From positions 128,666 to 192,665 of the forward strand of contig PLMU01000013.1 of NCBI GenBank assembly GCA_003142595.1: DNA of 64,000 bases, read 5' to 3'. Below are positions 9,202-16,961 of the stretch, one piece after another (the stretch's first letter is position 1; the number at the start of each line of letters is the position of its first letter). The stretch comes from Phycisphaerales bacterium (GTDB lineage Bacteria; Planctomycetota; Phycisphaerae; Sedimentisphaerales; UBA12454). Below the pieces are notes generated by a model that was not told the origin of the DNA, searched no databases, and saw only the letters and a list, made by a program, of their open reading frames with translations. The position numbers and the translations under genes were made by a program.

Positions 9202-10467
9202 TCAATCGCCCAAGTTTAATCTGAGTAAATTAAGTGCGTGTTGAGAAGTTCTTAGTCTGATAAAATCTCTATCCCTCGGCCCCAATAACATTTTCTCCGT
9301 ATTTACGCCATCCTTAAAAGCTATGGAGATATATACCAACCCTACAGGTTTTTGTTCACTTCCGCCTTCTGGACCCGCAATGCCGGTAATCGATATGGCA
9401 AAATCGGCACCGGATTTTTTCCTGGCACCTTCGGCCATAGCGGCGGCAACTTCGCTGCTGACGGCGCCAAATCTATCTATAAGTCCTTTTTCTACTCCAA
9501 GTTCCGATATTTTGGCTTCATTGCTGTAGGTTACCCAGCCGTAAGTAAAATAGCCGCTCGAACCAGGCACATCCGTAATCATTTTTGCTATAAGACCGCC
9601 TGTGCAGGATTCGGCGATCGCTAAGGTATTTTTTTTCTCTAAAAGTTTCTGACCGACGACCTTGGCAAGGGTTTGTTCATCAAAACCGTAAACAAGCCGG
9701 CCAAGAATTCCGCAAAGTCTTTCAATATCTTTTGCCGCCATTGTTTCAGCGGTGCGTTTGTCTTTTGCCCGCGCGATAATATGCAGCGTGATAATTCCGT
9801 GGTCAACAGTGCAGTTTATCAAAGGGTTTCTTTGGCGATTCATCATATCGCCCATCATTTCAGCAATAGCCGATTCGCCTGCGCCGATACATCTGATTTT
9901 TCTGGTAATTATTACATCGCCCTGAGAAAACCCTTCGACTCCGCTCAGGGCAGGTTTTTTCAGACGCGGCAGGATTGATTTGTCGAACATTTGTTTCATC
10001 TCGGAAGGCACACCCGGAAACGAAGCGATTATTTTTTTATTACCTTCGTAAAATATTCCCGGCGCGGTACCGAGGTCGTTTTCAATTTCGCTCGTGCCGG
10101 CCGGCAGAAAGGCTTGTATTTTGTTCTTTTCAACCATCGGCCGATTAATAGCGATGAAAAACTTTTTTATTTTGTCTTCTATTTCAGAATGATATTCAAG
10201 TTTGACACCAAGAAATTCCGCAATTGCCTGTCTTGTAAGGTCGTCATCTGTCGGGCCAAGACCGCCGGTGATTAAAATGATATCCGCTTTGCCGGATGCA
10301 TATTGGATTGCGTTTTTAATCTCCTCAATAGCATCTGTAATTGCACAGGAAAAAACTACAGGTATGGAGACTGTAAGCAATCGGTTTTGCAGCCAATTGC
10401 TGTTTGTGTCAACAGTGTTGCCGTTTAAAAGCTCATTTCCAACGCTTATAATCGCAGCATTTGCCAT
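9202..10467 (-). CDS. cinA: CinA family protein (nicotinamide-nucleotide amidohydrolase)
   Basis: 421 residues, full length for two-domain CinA. N-terminal MoaB/MogA-like (COG1058) domain with IISVGNELLNG and TGGLGPTDDDLTRQA; C-terminal amidohydrolase domain with LAIAESCTGGLIAKMIT, containing the catalytic Ser-Cys-Thr-Gly-Gly block, and GIAGPEGGS. The family hydrolyses NMN (pyridine nucleotide recycling) and ADP-ribose. Between the domains an unusual PALSGVEGF stretch is encoded by a short palindromic repeat (9919-9951), see separate entry. It lies 3 bp downstream of the dehydrogenase gene at 10471-11505. Confidence 0.93.
   Translation of the reverse strand: MANAAIISVGNELLNGNTVDTNSNWLQNRLLTVSIPVVFSCAITDAIEEIKNAIQYASGKADIILITGGLGPTDDDLTRQAIAEFLGVKLEYHSEIEDKIKKFFIAINRPMVEKNKIQAFLPAGTSEIENDLGTAPGIFYEGNKKIIASFPGVPSEMKQMFDKSILPRLKKPALSGVEGFSQGDVIITRKIRCIGAGESAIAEMMGDMMNRQRNPLINCTVDHGIITLHIIARAKDKRTAETMAAKDIERLCGILGRLVYGFDEQTLAKVVGQKLLEKKNTLAIAESCTGGLIAKMITDVPGSSGYFTYGWVTYSNEAKISELGVEKGLIDRFGAVSSEVAAAMAEGARKKSGADFAISITGIAGPEGGSEQKPVGLVYISIAFKDGVNTEKMLLGPRDRDFIRLRTSQHALNLLRLNLGD
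9919..9951. repeat. short palindromic element inserted in frame in cinA
   Basis: GCCCTGAG (9919-9926) and CTCAGGGC (9944-9951) are a perfect 8-bp inverted repeat around ACCCTTCGACTCCG. The element translates on the minus strand as PALSGVEGFSQG, a peptide often seen where dispersed palindromic repeats invade bacterial genes. It falls in the linker after ILPRLKK, where CinA proteins normally run without these residues. A related word, CTGGGCCTGTCGAAGGG, occurs in the intergenic region near 47667. Confidence 0.55.
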
Positions 10468-10470
10468 AAA

Positions 10471-11505
10471 TCAAAATTCAATCATTGCCTTGATAACGCC
10501 GTCTTTATAGCCGGCGGCAATTTCAAAAGCCTTTATTGCATCCTTAAAAGTAAATTTGTGCGTAACCATAAAATCGATATTCGCTTTTTTATCTATAAGC
10601 AGCTTAATCGCATCCTCGGTTGAGCGATTTTGCCGGCGGATATTTACAATCGTAATTTCTTTTCTGCGTGTCTGGTCGATACTGACTGCTATGCGGTTAT
10701 CGCGCGGAATGCCGACAAGAACAATTTTTCCGCCCGGCCTTAAAAGTTTAATGCCTTCATCAATTGTGCTTTGCTGGCCGGCACATTCATAAACAACATC
10801 AATTCCCAACGGCTCAAGTTCACTTATCTGTTTGACAATATCGCTTTCATCGGGATTGCCCGTCCAGTCAGCGCCATGCTTTTTTGCGACAGCGAGTCTT
10901 TCGTTAATTTTATCCGTCATATAAATTTTCTTTGCGCCAAGTAATTTTGCAGCTGTCATACAGCTCAGTCCTATCGGCCCTGAGCCGAGTATCGCTATTT
11001 TCTCGCTATACGCTCCCTGACCCTGTTTTGCAGAATATAAACCTATTGTGAAAGGCTCGCACAATGCCGCCTGGATAAGTGTCAGCTTGTCGTTGATTAC
11101 AAGACAGGCTTCTTCGGGCATAACCAAATATTCGCACAGGCAGCCGTCGCCCTGGCCGGGTGTGCCGAGAAATTGCAGTTTTCTGCAGGTATTTTCCCTG
11201 CCCATTTTGCACTGGTCGCACTTGTGGCAGGAAACGGCAGGTTCAACGACAATTTTATCGCCGACTTTAACATTTTTTACCGCCTTGCCGACCTGCTGGA
11301 CAATCGCGGAACATTCGTGGCCGATTCGATACGGATATATCACAACCTGCGTGCCGACTTTGCCGTCCTCGTAATAATGTATATCGCTGCCGCATATTCC
11401 AACGGCGGCGATTTTGAGCAGCACATCAGTATCATTTTTTATCTGCGGCTGCGGAACTTCCATAAATTCCAACTTCTTCAAACCTGTCAGCGCCAATGCT
11501 TTCAT
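10471..11505 (-). CDS. zinc-dependent medium-chain dehydrogenase, sorbitol/xylitol dehydrogenase-like
   Basis: 344 residues, the usual MDR length. Catalytic zinc residues are in GICGSDIHYYEDG (Cys38), GHE (about 63-65) and the later Glu; the structural zinc cysteines lie in CHKCDQCKMGRENTC (about 93-107). The Rossmann motif ILGSGPIGL is near 170. The HYYEDGKVG motif is typical of polyol (sorbitol/xylitol) dehydrogenases. It probably oxidises a sugar alcohol or related secondary alcohol with NAD(P). The substrate cannot be fixed. It is co-oriented with cinA (3-bp gap) and with the YchF-like gene upstream (18 bp). Confidence 0.85.
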   Translation of the reverse strand: MKALALTGLKKLEFMEVPQPQIKNDTDVLLKIAAVGICGSDIHYYEDGKVGTQVVIYPYRIGHECSAIVQQVGKAVKNVKVGDKIVVEPAVSCHKCDQCKMGRENTCRKLQFLGTPGQGDGCLCEYLVMPEEACLVINDKLTLIQAALCEPFTIGLYSAKQGQGAYSEKIAILGSGPIGLSCMTAAKLLGAKKIYMTDKINERLAVAKKHGADWTGNPDESDIVKQISELEPLGIDVVYECAGQQSTIDEGIKLLRPGGKIVLVGIPRDNRIAVSIDQTRRKEITIVNIRRQNRSTEDAIKLLIDKKANIDFMVTHKFTFKDAIKAFEIAAGYKDGVIKAMIEF

Positions 11506-11523
11506 TTCAAAACTCCGATGATT

Positions 11524-12579
11524 TTAAACATTAAACCTGAAATTCATTATATCGCCATCCTGAACAATGTATGTTTTTCCTTCAAGACGAACTCTGCCGG
11601 CGGCTTTTACAGCTTTTTCATCGCCATGCTTTTTCAAATCTTCATAACTAATCGTCTCAGCCCTGATAAAGCCGCGTTTTATATCGCTGTGAATTTTTCC
11701 TGCCGCGTCGAGTGCTGATGTGCCTGCCATTATTGGCCAGGCTCTTGTCTCGTCAGGGCCGACTGTAAAAAAGTTTATTAGTCCCAGTGCCGAATAGCAG
11801 CTCCTGACGAATTTATGCGCCGCCGATTCCGTCAGGCCCAAATCTTTCATAAAATCGGCTCTGCTTGTCGCGTCGAGCTGACTTATTTCATATTCAATCT
11901 CTGCACAAACAGAAATTACAGGTATGCTCGAATCTATTATGCCTTTGGTCTCAAAAGTTTGCGCCGGATTACTTTCCGAAGTATTAAATACAACTACCAA
12001 TGGTTTCAATGTCAAAAATCCCAGCGGTTTTACAATCTCAAGCTCATGGTCGTCTGCAATCGCTGTCTTTAAAGGTTTTTCAGCCTCGATGGTCTGGCGA
12101 AGTTTTAATTGAAAATCAAGCTCTGCTTTTTGTTTAGCCTGGTCTTTTGAGGGTTTGCTGACCTGCGATTTAAGTTTGTCAATTCGAGTTTCGACAAGCT
12201 CAAGGTCGGCCAGGAGTATTTCAGTCATTAATTCCGAAAGTTCCTTTAAAGGCTCTGTTTTCATCCCTGCACTGTCAAACGCTCTTATAACAAGGACAAG
12301 CAATTCGGTAGTCCTGACGTTTCCAAGCAGTTTTCTGGCCGACGCTCTCGAATGGTCATCGGCAAAAGACAAGCCCGGCAAATCAAGACAGTCTATTGTC
12401 GCAGGGACATTTTTTTTCGGTTTATATAAATTAAAAAGCCAGTCGAGCCTTTCGTCGGGGACTTTTGCGATAACTTCTTCAATCTGCGAAACACCGGTTG
12501 TGTTTACTTTCCTGCCGCTGACCGCCGCCAGAAGTGTGCTTTTGCCTGAACCTGTTATGCCAAGAAATGCTGTTTTCAT
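11524..12579 (-). CDS. YchF/Obg-like P-loop NTPase with TGS-type C-terminus
   Basis: 351 residues, close to YchF length (about 363). The P-loop is GITGSGKSTLL (7-17) in place of the usual YchF GxPNVGKST, Walker B/G3 is DLPGLS (about 66-71) and the G4-like site is NTSE (about 217-220) where YchF has NxNE. A helical insertion occupies about 130-190, as in YchF, and the C-terminus (EGKTYIVQDGDIMNFRFNV) matches a TGS domain. YchF proteins bind ribosomes and hydrolyse ATP. The altered P-loop suggests a diverged paralogue. Its start codon overlaps the stop of the fumarase-type gene by one base (TAATG). Confidence 0.8.
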   Translation of the reverse strand: MKTAFLGITGSGKSTLLAAVSGRKVNTTGVSQIEEVIAKVPDERLDWLFNLYKPKKNVPATIDCLDLPGLSFADDHSRASARKLLGNVRTTELLVLVIRAFDSAGMKTEPLKELSELMTEILLADLELVETRIDKLKSQVSKPSKDQAKQKAELDFQLKLRQTIEAEKPLKTAIADDHELEIVKPLGFLTLKPLVVVFNTSESNPAQTFETKGIIDSSIPVISVCAEIEYEISQLDATSRADFMKDLGLTESAAHKFVRSCYSALGLINFFTVGPDETRAWPIMAGTSALDAAGKIHSDIKRGFIRAETISYEDLKKHGDEKAVKAAGRVRLEGKTYIVQDGDIMNFRFNV

Positions 12580-13112
12580 TATTTTCCAACCTTTTTAAAA
12601 ACTGTATTGCCGAAAGAATCATACGCTACAATTGCAGGAAAATCTTTCAACTCAAGTTTCCTTATTGCTTCAGTCCCCAAATCCTCATACGCGACAACTT
12701 CGGCGGAAATTATATATTGACTTAAAAGCGCCCCTGCCCCGCCGAGTGCGGCAAAATGAACCGCACAATATTTTTTCAGCGATTCTCTTACGGCATCGCC
12801 CCGATAGCCTTTGCCAATCATACCTTTTAAACCTGCGGCCAAAAGAATCGGAGAAAAATTATCCATCCTTGACGAAGTAGTGGGGCCTGCGGAGCCAATT
12901 ACTTTCCCCGGCGGCGCCGGTGTCGGTCCGACAAAATATATCACCGAGCCCTGGAGCGGTATCGGAAGTTTTTTGTCCTGTTCAATAAGCTCGCAAAGCC
13001 GTTTATGAGCCGCGTCGCGAGCGGTGTAAACAACGCCGCTTATGGCCACTTCGTCGCCGGCTTTTAAAGAGCGGACAATTTCATCTGTTAACGGTGTTAT
13101 TATTTTTTTCAT
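12579..13112 (-). CDS. fumarate hydratase / tartrate dehydratase beta-type subunit
   Basis: 177 residues matching the C-terminal (beta) domain of class I iron-sulfur fumarases: ISGVVYTARDAAHKRL, GPTPAPPGKVIGSAGPTTSSRMD and GKGYRGDAV. In two-subunit enzymes this half supplies swivelling-domain active-site residues while the alpha half binds the [4Fe-4S] cluster. The alpha gene is normally adjacent. Here no alpha subunit is present and the partner position is taken by a YchF-like NTPase, so the alpha gene must lie elsewhere. First gene of a probable four-gene minus-strand operon. Confidence 0.88.
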   Translation of the reverse strand: MKKIITPLTDEIVRSLKAGDEVAISGVVYTARDAAHKRLCELIEQDKKLPIPLQGSVIYFVGPTPAPPGKVIGSAGPTTSSRMDNFSPILLAAGLKGMIGKGYRGDAVRESLKKYCAVHFAALGGAGALLSQYIISAEVVAYEDLGTEAIRKLELKDFPAIVAYDSFGNTVFKKVGK

Positions 13113-13224
13113 AAAATTCCACGGCTAAATCAACTCAAAGGGCTTATTTTACACAAAAACCGCTATATTGCACGTTAATTAATTCGTTGCCCCATCACTG
13201 AAATCGTGGTATTATATGTGCATT

Positions 13225-13866
13225 ATGAAATACCCCATATTTTTAGAACTGAAGTCGAAGCGCGCAGTGGTCGTCGGCGGAGGCCCTGTCGCCGCAAGGA
13301 AGGTGTTAGGTCTCCTTCAGGCAGAGGCTCGCGTGGTTGTTGTCGCTGAACATATCGACGATGCACTGGAAACCAGATGCAAAAACACAAATACAGAATT
13401 CGTGGAAGCGAAATACTCAAAAGAATATCTTGTCGGCGCGACAGTTGTTTTTGCCGCGACCAACAGCAGAAAAGTAAATGAGCAGGTTTACAGGGATTGC
13501 CAGGAGCTTGAGATATTCTGCAACACAGCGGATGACCCGGACCTCTGCGATTTCTATGTTCCTGCCGTGGTCAAAAGAGGCGATTTGCAGATTGCCATCT
13601 GCACCGAAGGCGATTTCCCGGCTTACGCGGGTCATCTAAGAAAAAAACTCGAAGACATTTTCACGGAAAAGCACGGCCAGTTTCTGACCGAACTTCAGGA
13701 CGTCAGAAAACATGTTATGGAAATTATGTCCGATTCGGCCGAGCGAAAAGCAATATTGGGCGAAATTGCCGGCGATGTGTCATTCGAATTTTTTACCGCA
13801 CGCGGAGCTTCCGAATGGCGAAATAATACTGAAGAAATGATAAAGTCCCACACAGAAAAAACATAA
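13225..13866 (+). CDS. precorrin-2 dehydrogenase / sirohydrochlorin ferrochelatase (siroheme synthase N-domain)
   Basis: 213 residues. It starts MKYPIFLELKSKRAVVVGGGPVAARKV, the NAD-binding Rossmann start of the CysG N-terminal/Met8p family, and continues with VVFAATNSRKVN and FCNTADDPDLCDFYVPAVV, all family signatures. It converts precorrin-2 to sirohydrochlorin and probably inserts iron, feeding siroheme or haem synthesis. An upstream in-frame ATG at 13216 is possible; 13225 matches family starts better. It is divergent from the fumarase gene and 31 bp ahead of the U32 gene. Confidence 0.88.
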   Translation: MKYPIFLELKSKRAVVVGGGPVAARKVLGLLQAEARVVVVAEHIDDALETRCKNTNTEFVEAKYSKEYLVGATVVFAATNSRKVNEQVYRDCQELEIFCNTADDPDLCDFYVPAVVKRGDLQIAICTEGDFPAYAGHLRKKLEDIFTEKHGQFLTELQDVRKHVMEIMSDSAERKAILGEIAGDVSFEFFTARGASEWRNNTEEMIKSHTEKT

Positions 13867-13897
13867 TAGATTCGCATTCTAATCTGATACAATTCAA

Positions 13898-15727
13898 ATG
13901 ATAACCGGAAAAATCGAATTATTAGCTCCCGCAAAAGATATTTCAACCGCAATGGCAGCGATACGAAGCGGCGCAGATGCGGTCTATATCGGCGCTGAAA
14001 GATTCGGCGCCCGCCAGGCAGCGGCCAATACGATTGATGATATTCGCCAGGCCGCGGATTTCGCCCATCAGTTTTATGCGAAAATTTATGTAACGCTCAA
14101 TATCCTGCTTTACGATGACGAATTGCCGGTCGCGGAAAAAATGATCCATCAATTATATGAAGCGGGAATTGACGGACTGATTATCCAGGATGTCGGGCTT
14201 TTGGAACTGGATTTACCGCCTTTGCCGCTGATTGCCAGCACGCAGATGGACAACAACACGCTCGAAAAAGTTAAATTCCGTCAGGATGTCGGTTTCAGCC
14301 GGGCGATTTTGGCACGTGAACTGACGCTTAAGGAAATTCAGCAAATCCGCAGCGGAACATCATTAGAACTGGAATGTTTTATTCATGGCGCGCTGTGCGT
14401 CGGAGCAAGCGGACAATGCTATATGAGCTGCGCACTGGGCTATAGAAGCGGAAATCGCGGCCAATGCGCCCAGCCGTGCAGAAGGCAATACAGCCTCAAA
14501 GATAAAAGCGGCAAAACTATTGTTAATGACCGCCACCTGCTGTCGCTCAAAGACCTTAATCTTTCCGAGCATCTGGAACAGTTGATTGACGCGGGAGTCA
14601 GCGCCTTTAAGATTGAAGGCCGACTGAAAGATATTCCTTACGTCGTCAACACCACAGCTTTTTATCGAAAGCAGCTCGACAAAATCCTGGCAAAGAAAAA
14701 CCTTCAGAAGAACTCGTCCGGTTCGGTGGTGCTGGATTTTGAACCGAATCTGGAAAAAACTTTTAATCGCGGCTTTACGGATTACGGCCTTACAGGCGAG
14801 AGGGGTAAATACGGCTCAATTAATACGCCAAAATCAATCGGCGAATTTATAGGAGTTGTAAAAAGAGCGGATAGAACGTTTTTCATAATCGACAGCAAAA
14901 TTGATTTGCACAACGGCGACGGGATTTGCTTTTTTGACCGGCTGCAGAATTTGTCAGGCTCTACGGTCAGTCTCGTTGAAGGGCAAAAAATTTATCCGAA
15001 CAAGATAAATGAGATTTATGCAGGACAAAAAATCTATCGCAATTACGACCATCTGTTTGCCGACAAACTTTTGAGCATACCGGCCCAGCGTAAAATCGGC
15101 TTGTCGATAACAATTCAGGAAACGCAGAATGAACTGGTTATAAGCGGGACAGATGAAGATGGAAACAATGCCAGGGTAGAAATAAAAGACAAAAAACCTG
15201 CCTTGAAAAAGGACGTAGCCACAGAGGCATTTCGTAACCAGCTTACGAGATTGGGAAATACAATTTTTGAATGTTCCGATTTGAAAATTGAAACGCAGGA
15301 AATGTATTTTGTGCCTGTTTCTCAGTTGAACGATGCCAGACGGCAGCTTGTTGAACAACTGCTGCAAGTACGCCAGACTAATCGGCCGCGTCAGACCGGA
15401 AGTGTTTTAAAAAACAATATTGCTTACCCGCAGAAACATTTAACTTTTACCGGCAATGTATTAAATAAAAAAGCTGGGGATTTTTATCGCCGCCATGGCG
15501 TTGAAACAATCGAGCCTGATGCCGAATCCAGACAGGATTTAACGGGACGAGTAGTTATGAGGACAAAACATTGCTTGCGCAGGGAGCTTGATCTTTGCCA
15601 GCGAAGTGATGGAAAAACTGTTGCCGAGCCGCTGATTTTACAGGATGAAGACGGCAGGGAATATGAAGTTCGCTTTCTCTGCGGTCAGTGCGGAATGGAA
15701 ATATCTTTAGGATACGAGGAAGATTAG
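13898..15727 (+). CDS. peptidase U32 family protein, RlhA/TrhP-like RNA hydroxylation enzyme
   Basis: 609 residues. N-terminal TIM-barrel start ELLAPAKDISTAMAAIRSGADAVYIGAERFGAR, the U32 signature ECFIHGALCVGASGQCYMSC (about 163-182) and the Cys-rich GNRGQCAQPCRRQY (about 188-201), which supply iron-sulfur ligands in this family. The long C-terminal part (about 300-609) matches the extended collagenase-like/DUF3656 form, as in E. coli RlhA (23S rRNA C2501 hydroxylation), rather than the shorter TrhP. The C-terminus has further cysteines (KHCLRRELDLC, CGQCGM). The activity, an RNA 5-hydroxylation, is inferred from the family. The stop overlaps the convergent rplU stop by four bases. Confidence 0.85.
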   Translation: MITGKIELLAPAKDISTAMAAIRSGADAVYIGAERFGARQAAANTIDDIRQAADFAHQFYAKIYVTLNILLYDDELPVAEKMIHQLYEAGIDGLIIQDVGLLELDLPPLPLIASTQMDNNTLEKVKFRQDVGFSRAILARELTLKEIQQIRSGTSLELECFIHGALCVGASGQCYMSCALGYRSGNRGQCAQPCRRQYSLKDKSGKTIVNDRHLLSLKDLNLSEHLEQLIDAGVSAFKIEGRLKDIPYVVNTTAFYRKQLDKILAKKNLQKNSSGSVVLDFEPNLEKTFNRGFTDYGLTGERGKYGSINTPKSIGEFIGVVKRADRTFFIIDSKIDLHNGDGICFFDRLQNLSGSTVSLVEGQKIYPNKINEIYAGQKIYRNYDHLFADKLLSIPAQRKIGLSITIQETQNELVISGTDEDGNNARVEIKDKKPALKKDVATEAFRNQLTRLGNTIFECSDLKIETQEMYFVPVSQLNDARRQLVEQLLQVRQTNRPRQTGSVLKNNIAYPQKHLTFTGNVLNKKAGDFYRRHGVETIEPDAESRQDLTGRVVMRTKHCLRRELDLCQRSDGKTVAEPLILQDEDGREYEVRFLCGQCGMEISLGYEED

Positions 15728-16053
15728 GCTGTAATCTTTTCGATGGTTATTTCCATACGTTTCTGGCGATGGCCGATGCGCTTCTTGCTTGCCTTGCGAC
15801 GCCTGAAATATGTTGGAAATAATTTCTGACCCTTTACAACTGATTCGCCTGCTGTCTTGGCGAATTTGCCTGTAACCTTTGCCCCGTCCAGATAAGGATT
15901 GCCTATTTTTATATCTTTGCCTTCGCCTACGAGCAGAACTTTATCGATTTCTATCGTTTTAGCATCAGCGGCAACATCAGCAAGCTCGATTAGAAGCCTA
16001 TCGCCCTGCTTAACTTTAAATTGTTTACCGCCCTGTTCAATTATCGCATACAT
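15724..16053 (-). CDS. rplU: 50S ribosomal protein L21
   Basis: 109 residues from the ATG at 16053 (an in-frame GTG one codon earlier is less likely). MYAIIEQGGKQFKVKQGD and the C-terminal FRRRKASKKRIGHRQ are diagnostic for L21, which binds 23S rRNA in the large subunit. Usually rplU is followed by rpmA (L27); here it ends against the convergent U32 gene and no L27 gene is visible, so the pair is split in this genome. Confidence 0.97.
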   Translation of the reverse strand: MYAIIEQGGKQFKVKQGDRLLIELADVAADAKTIEIDKVLLVGEGKDIKIGNPYLDGAKVTGKFAKTAGESVVKGQKLFPTYFRRRKASKKRIGHRQKRMEITIEKITA

Positions 16054-16126
16054 CACATTAACTCCAGTCTTGCCCGCCTATGGCGGATATTAAACTAATC
16101 TAATCTTATCCAAAATTAAGGGGCGT

Positions 16127-16155
16127 ATTATAGACACAGGGGGTATCTATGTAAA
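16127..16155 (-). promoter_or_regulatory. sigma-70-type promoter for rplU
   Basis: On the minus strand TTTACA (16155-16150) and TATAAT (16132-16127) are separated by 17 bp, 75 bp ahead of the rplU start. This is a near-consensus housekeeping promoter; transcription is inferred. Confidence 0.6.
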
Positions 16156-16241
16156 GCAAATTCTTTGCCTGAAAAACAGTGGGTATATCCACGGATTTTG
16201 ACCGGCACCTATTTGCACAAGGATAAATTCCAGCCGGAATG

Positions 16242-16568
16242 TTATGCGAACTGGACAGCGACGCCGATAGTAGCGTCACTTGTGATAGAATCGCGTTCTA
16301 CCCGTATAACTCTTCCGGACTTTATCCTGGCAAACTGTCCTTTTTTCCTGGCAAGACTAACGGTGCGCGGAAAATTAATTTCAACGACGTGTCCGGGCTT
16401 TACCGGCGCCGCCATTGGCAGTGAAAGCAATACGCCGCCCTTTGCGACATTAATCGTTTTGCCGTTAAAGAACCTGTTTGCCTCAGGCAGCCAAAGGCTT
16501 ACCGGCCAGGTGAGTTCTGTGCGATTACACTTGCGATTCTCAATTACTGTTTCTAATGTCTGCGTCAT
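16242..16568 (-). CDS. PilZ-domain protein
   Basis: 108 residues forming a single PilZ-like domain. It has the RxxxR element RKCNR (12-16) and, where the second c-di-GMP motif (D/N)xSxxG is expected, NVAKGG (about 40-45), with Ala replacing the Ser. Likely a small c-di-GMP effector or adaptor; binding may be weakened by the substitution. It stands alone on the minus strand. The pilus block at 1-9 kb is a possible target but is not close enough to prove a link. Confidence 0.7.
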   Translation of the reverse strand: MTQTLETVIENRKCNRTELTWPVSLWLPEANRFFNGKTINVAKGGVLLSLPMAAPVKPGHVVEINFPRTVSLARKKGQFARIKSGRVIRVERDSITSDATIGVAVQFA

Positions 16569-16888
16569 AATGTCAACTCCCTTTGATTTAATAAGTAGTT
16601 TAATCCTGATGATATTTTATCGTCATTGTTAAAATAGGTAAAGCAGGATATTTGGCTAATTTAACGAAAATAGTTAAGATTGTTAAAGAATTGAGTTTTT
16701 AAAACTATAATGAATTTTTTATCGGATGTTTTGAAATAAATTTTTTCAAAAATTAAAAGACAATTTTAGTCGGTTATGGTTTTAGCGTAAAAAATTAAGT
16801 TTTGGAAGCAATTTAAGGGTTTTACGAAAGCCGCCGTTAATACCTCTTGCAATATTCAACTGATGAATATAAAGTATCGCCTCTTGCA
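16569..16888. other. intergenic region upstream of tRNA-Lys
   Basis: 320 bp, AT-rich, no convincing gene. TTGCAA (16847-16852) and TATAAA (16868-16873), 15 bp apart, are a possible weak promoter for the tRNA. Nothing else was recognised. Confidence 0.5.
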
Positions 16889-16961
16889 GGGCGATTAGCT
16901 CAGTTGGTAGAGCAGCTGATTCTTAATCAGCGGGTCACTGGTTCGAGTCCAGTATCGCCCA
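16889..16961 (+). tRNA. tRNA-Lys (CTT)
   Basis: 73-nt cloverleaf: acceptor GGGCGAT/ATCGCCC, D arm GCTC...GAGC, anticodon arm GCTGA-TTCTTAA-TCAGC with anticodon CTT, T arm ACTGG-TTCGAGT-CCAGT, discriminator A; CCA not encoded. Its 3' 21 bp are part of the 23-bp attachment core of the integrated element, and integration leaves the tRNA intact. The antisense strand also encodes the end of the integrase. Confidence 0.97.
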
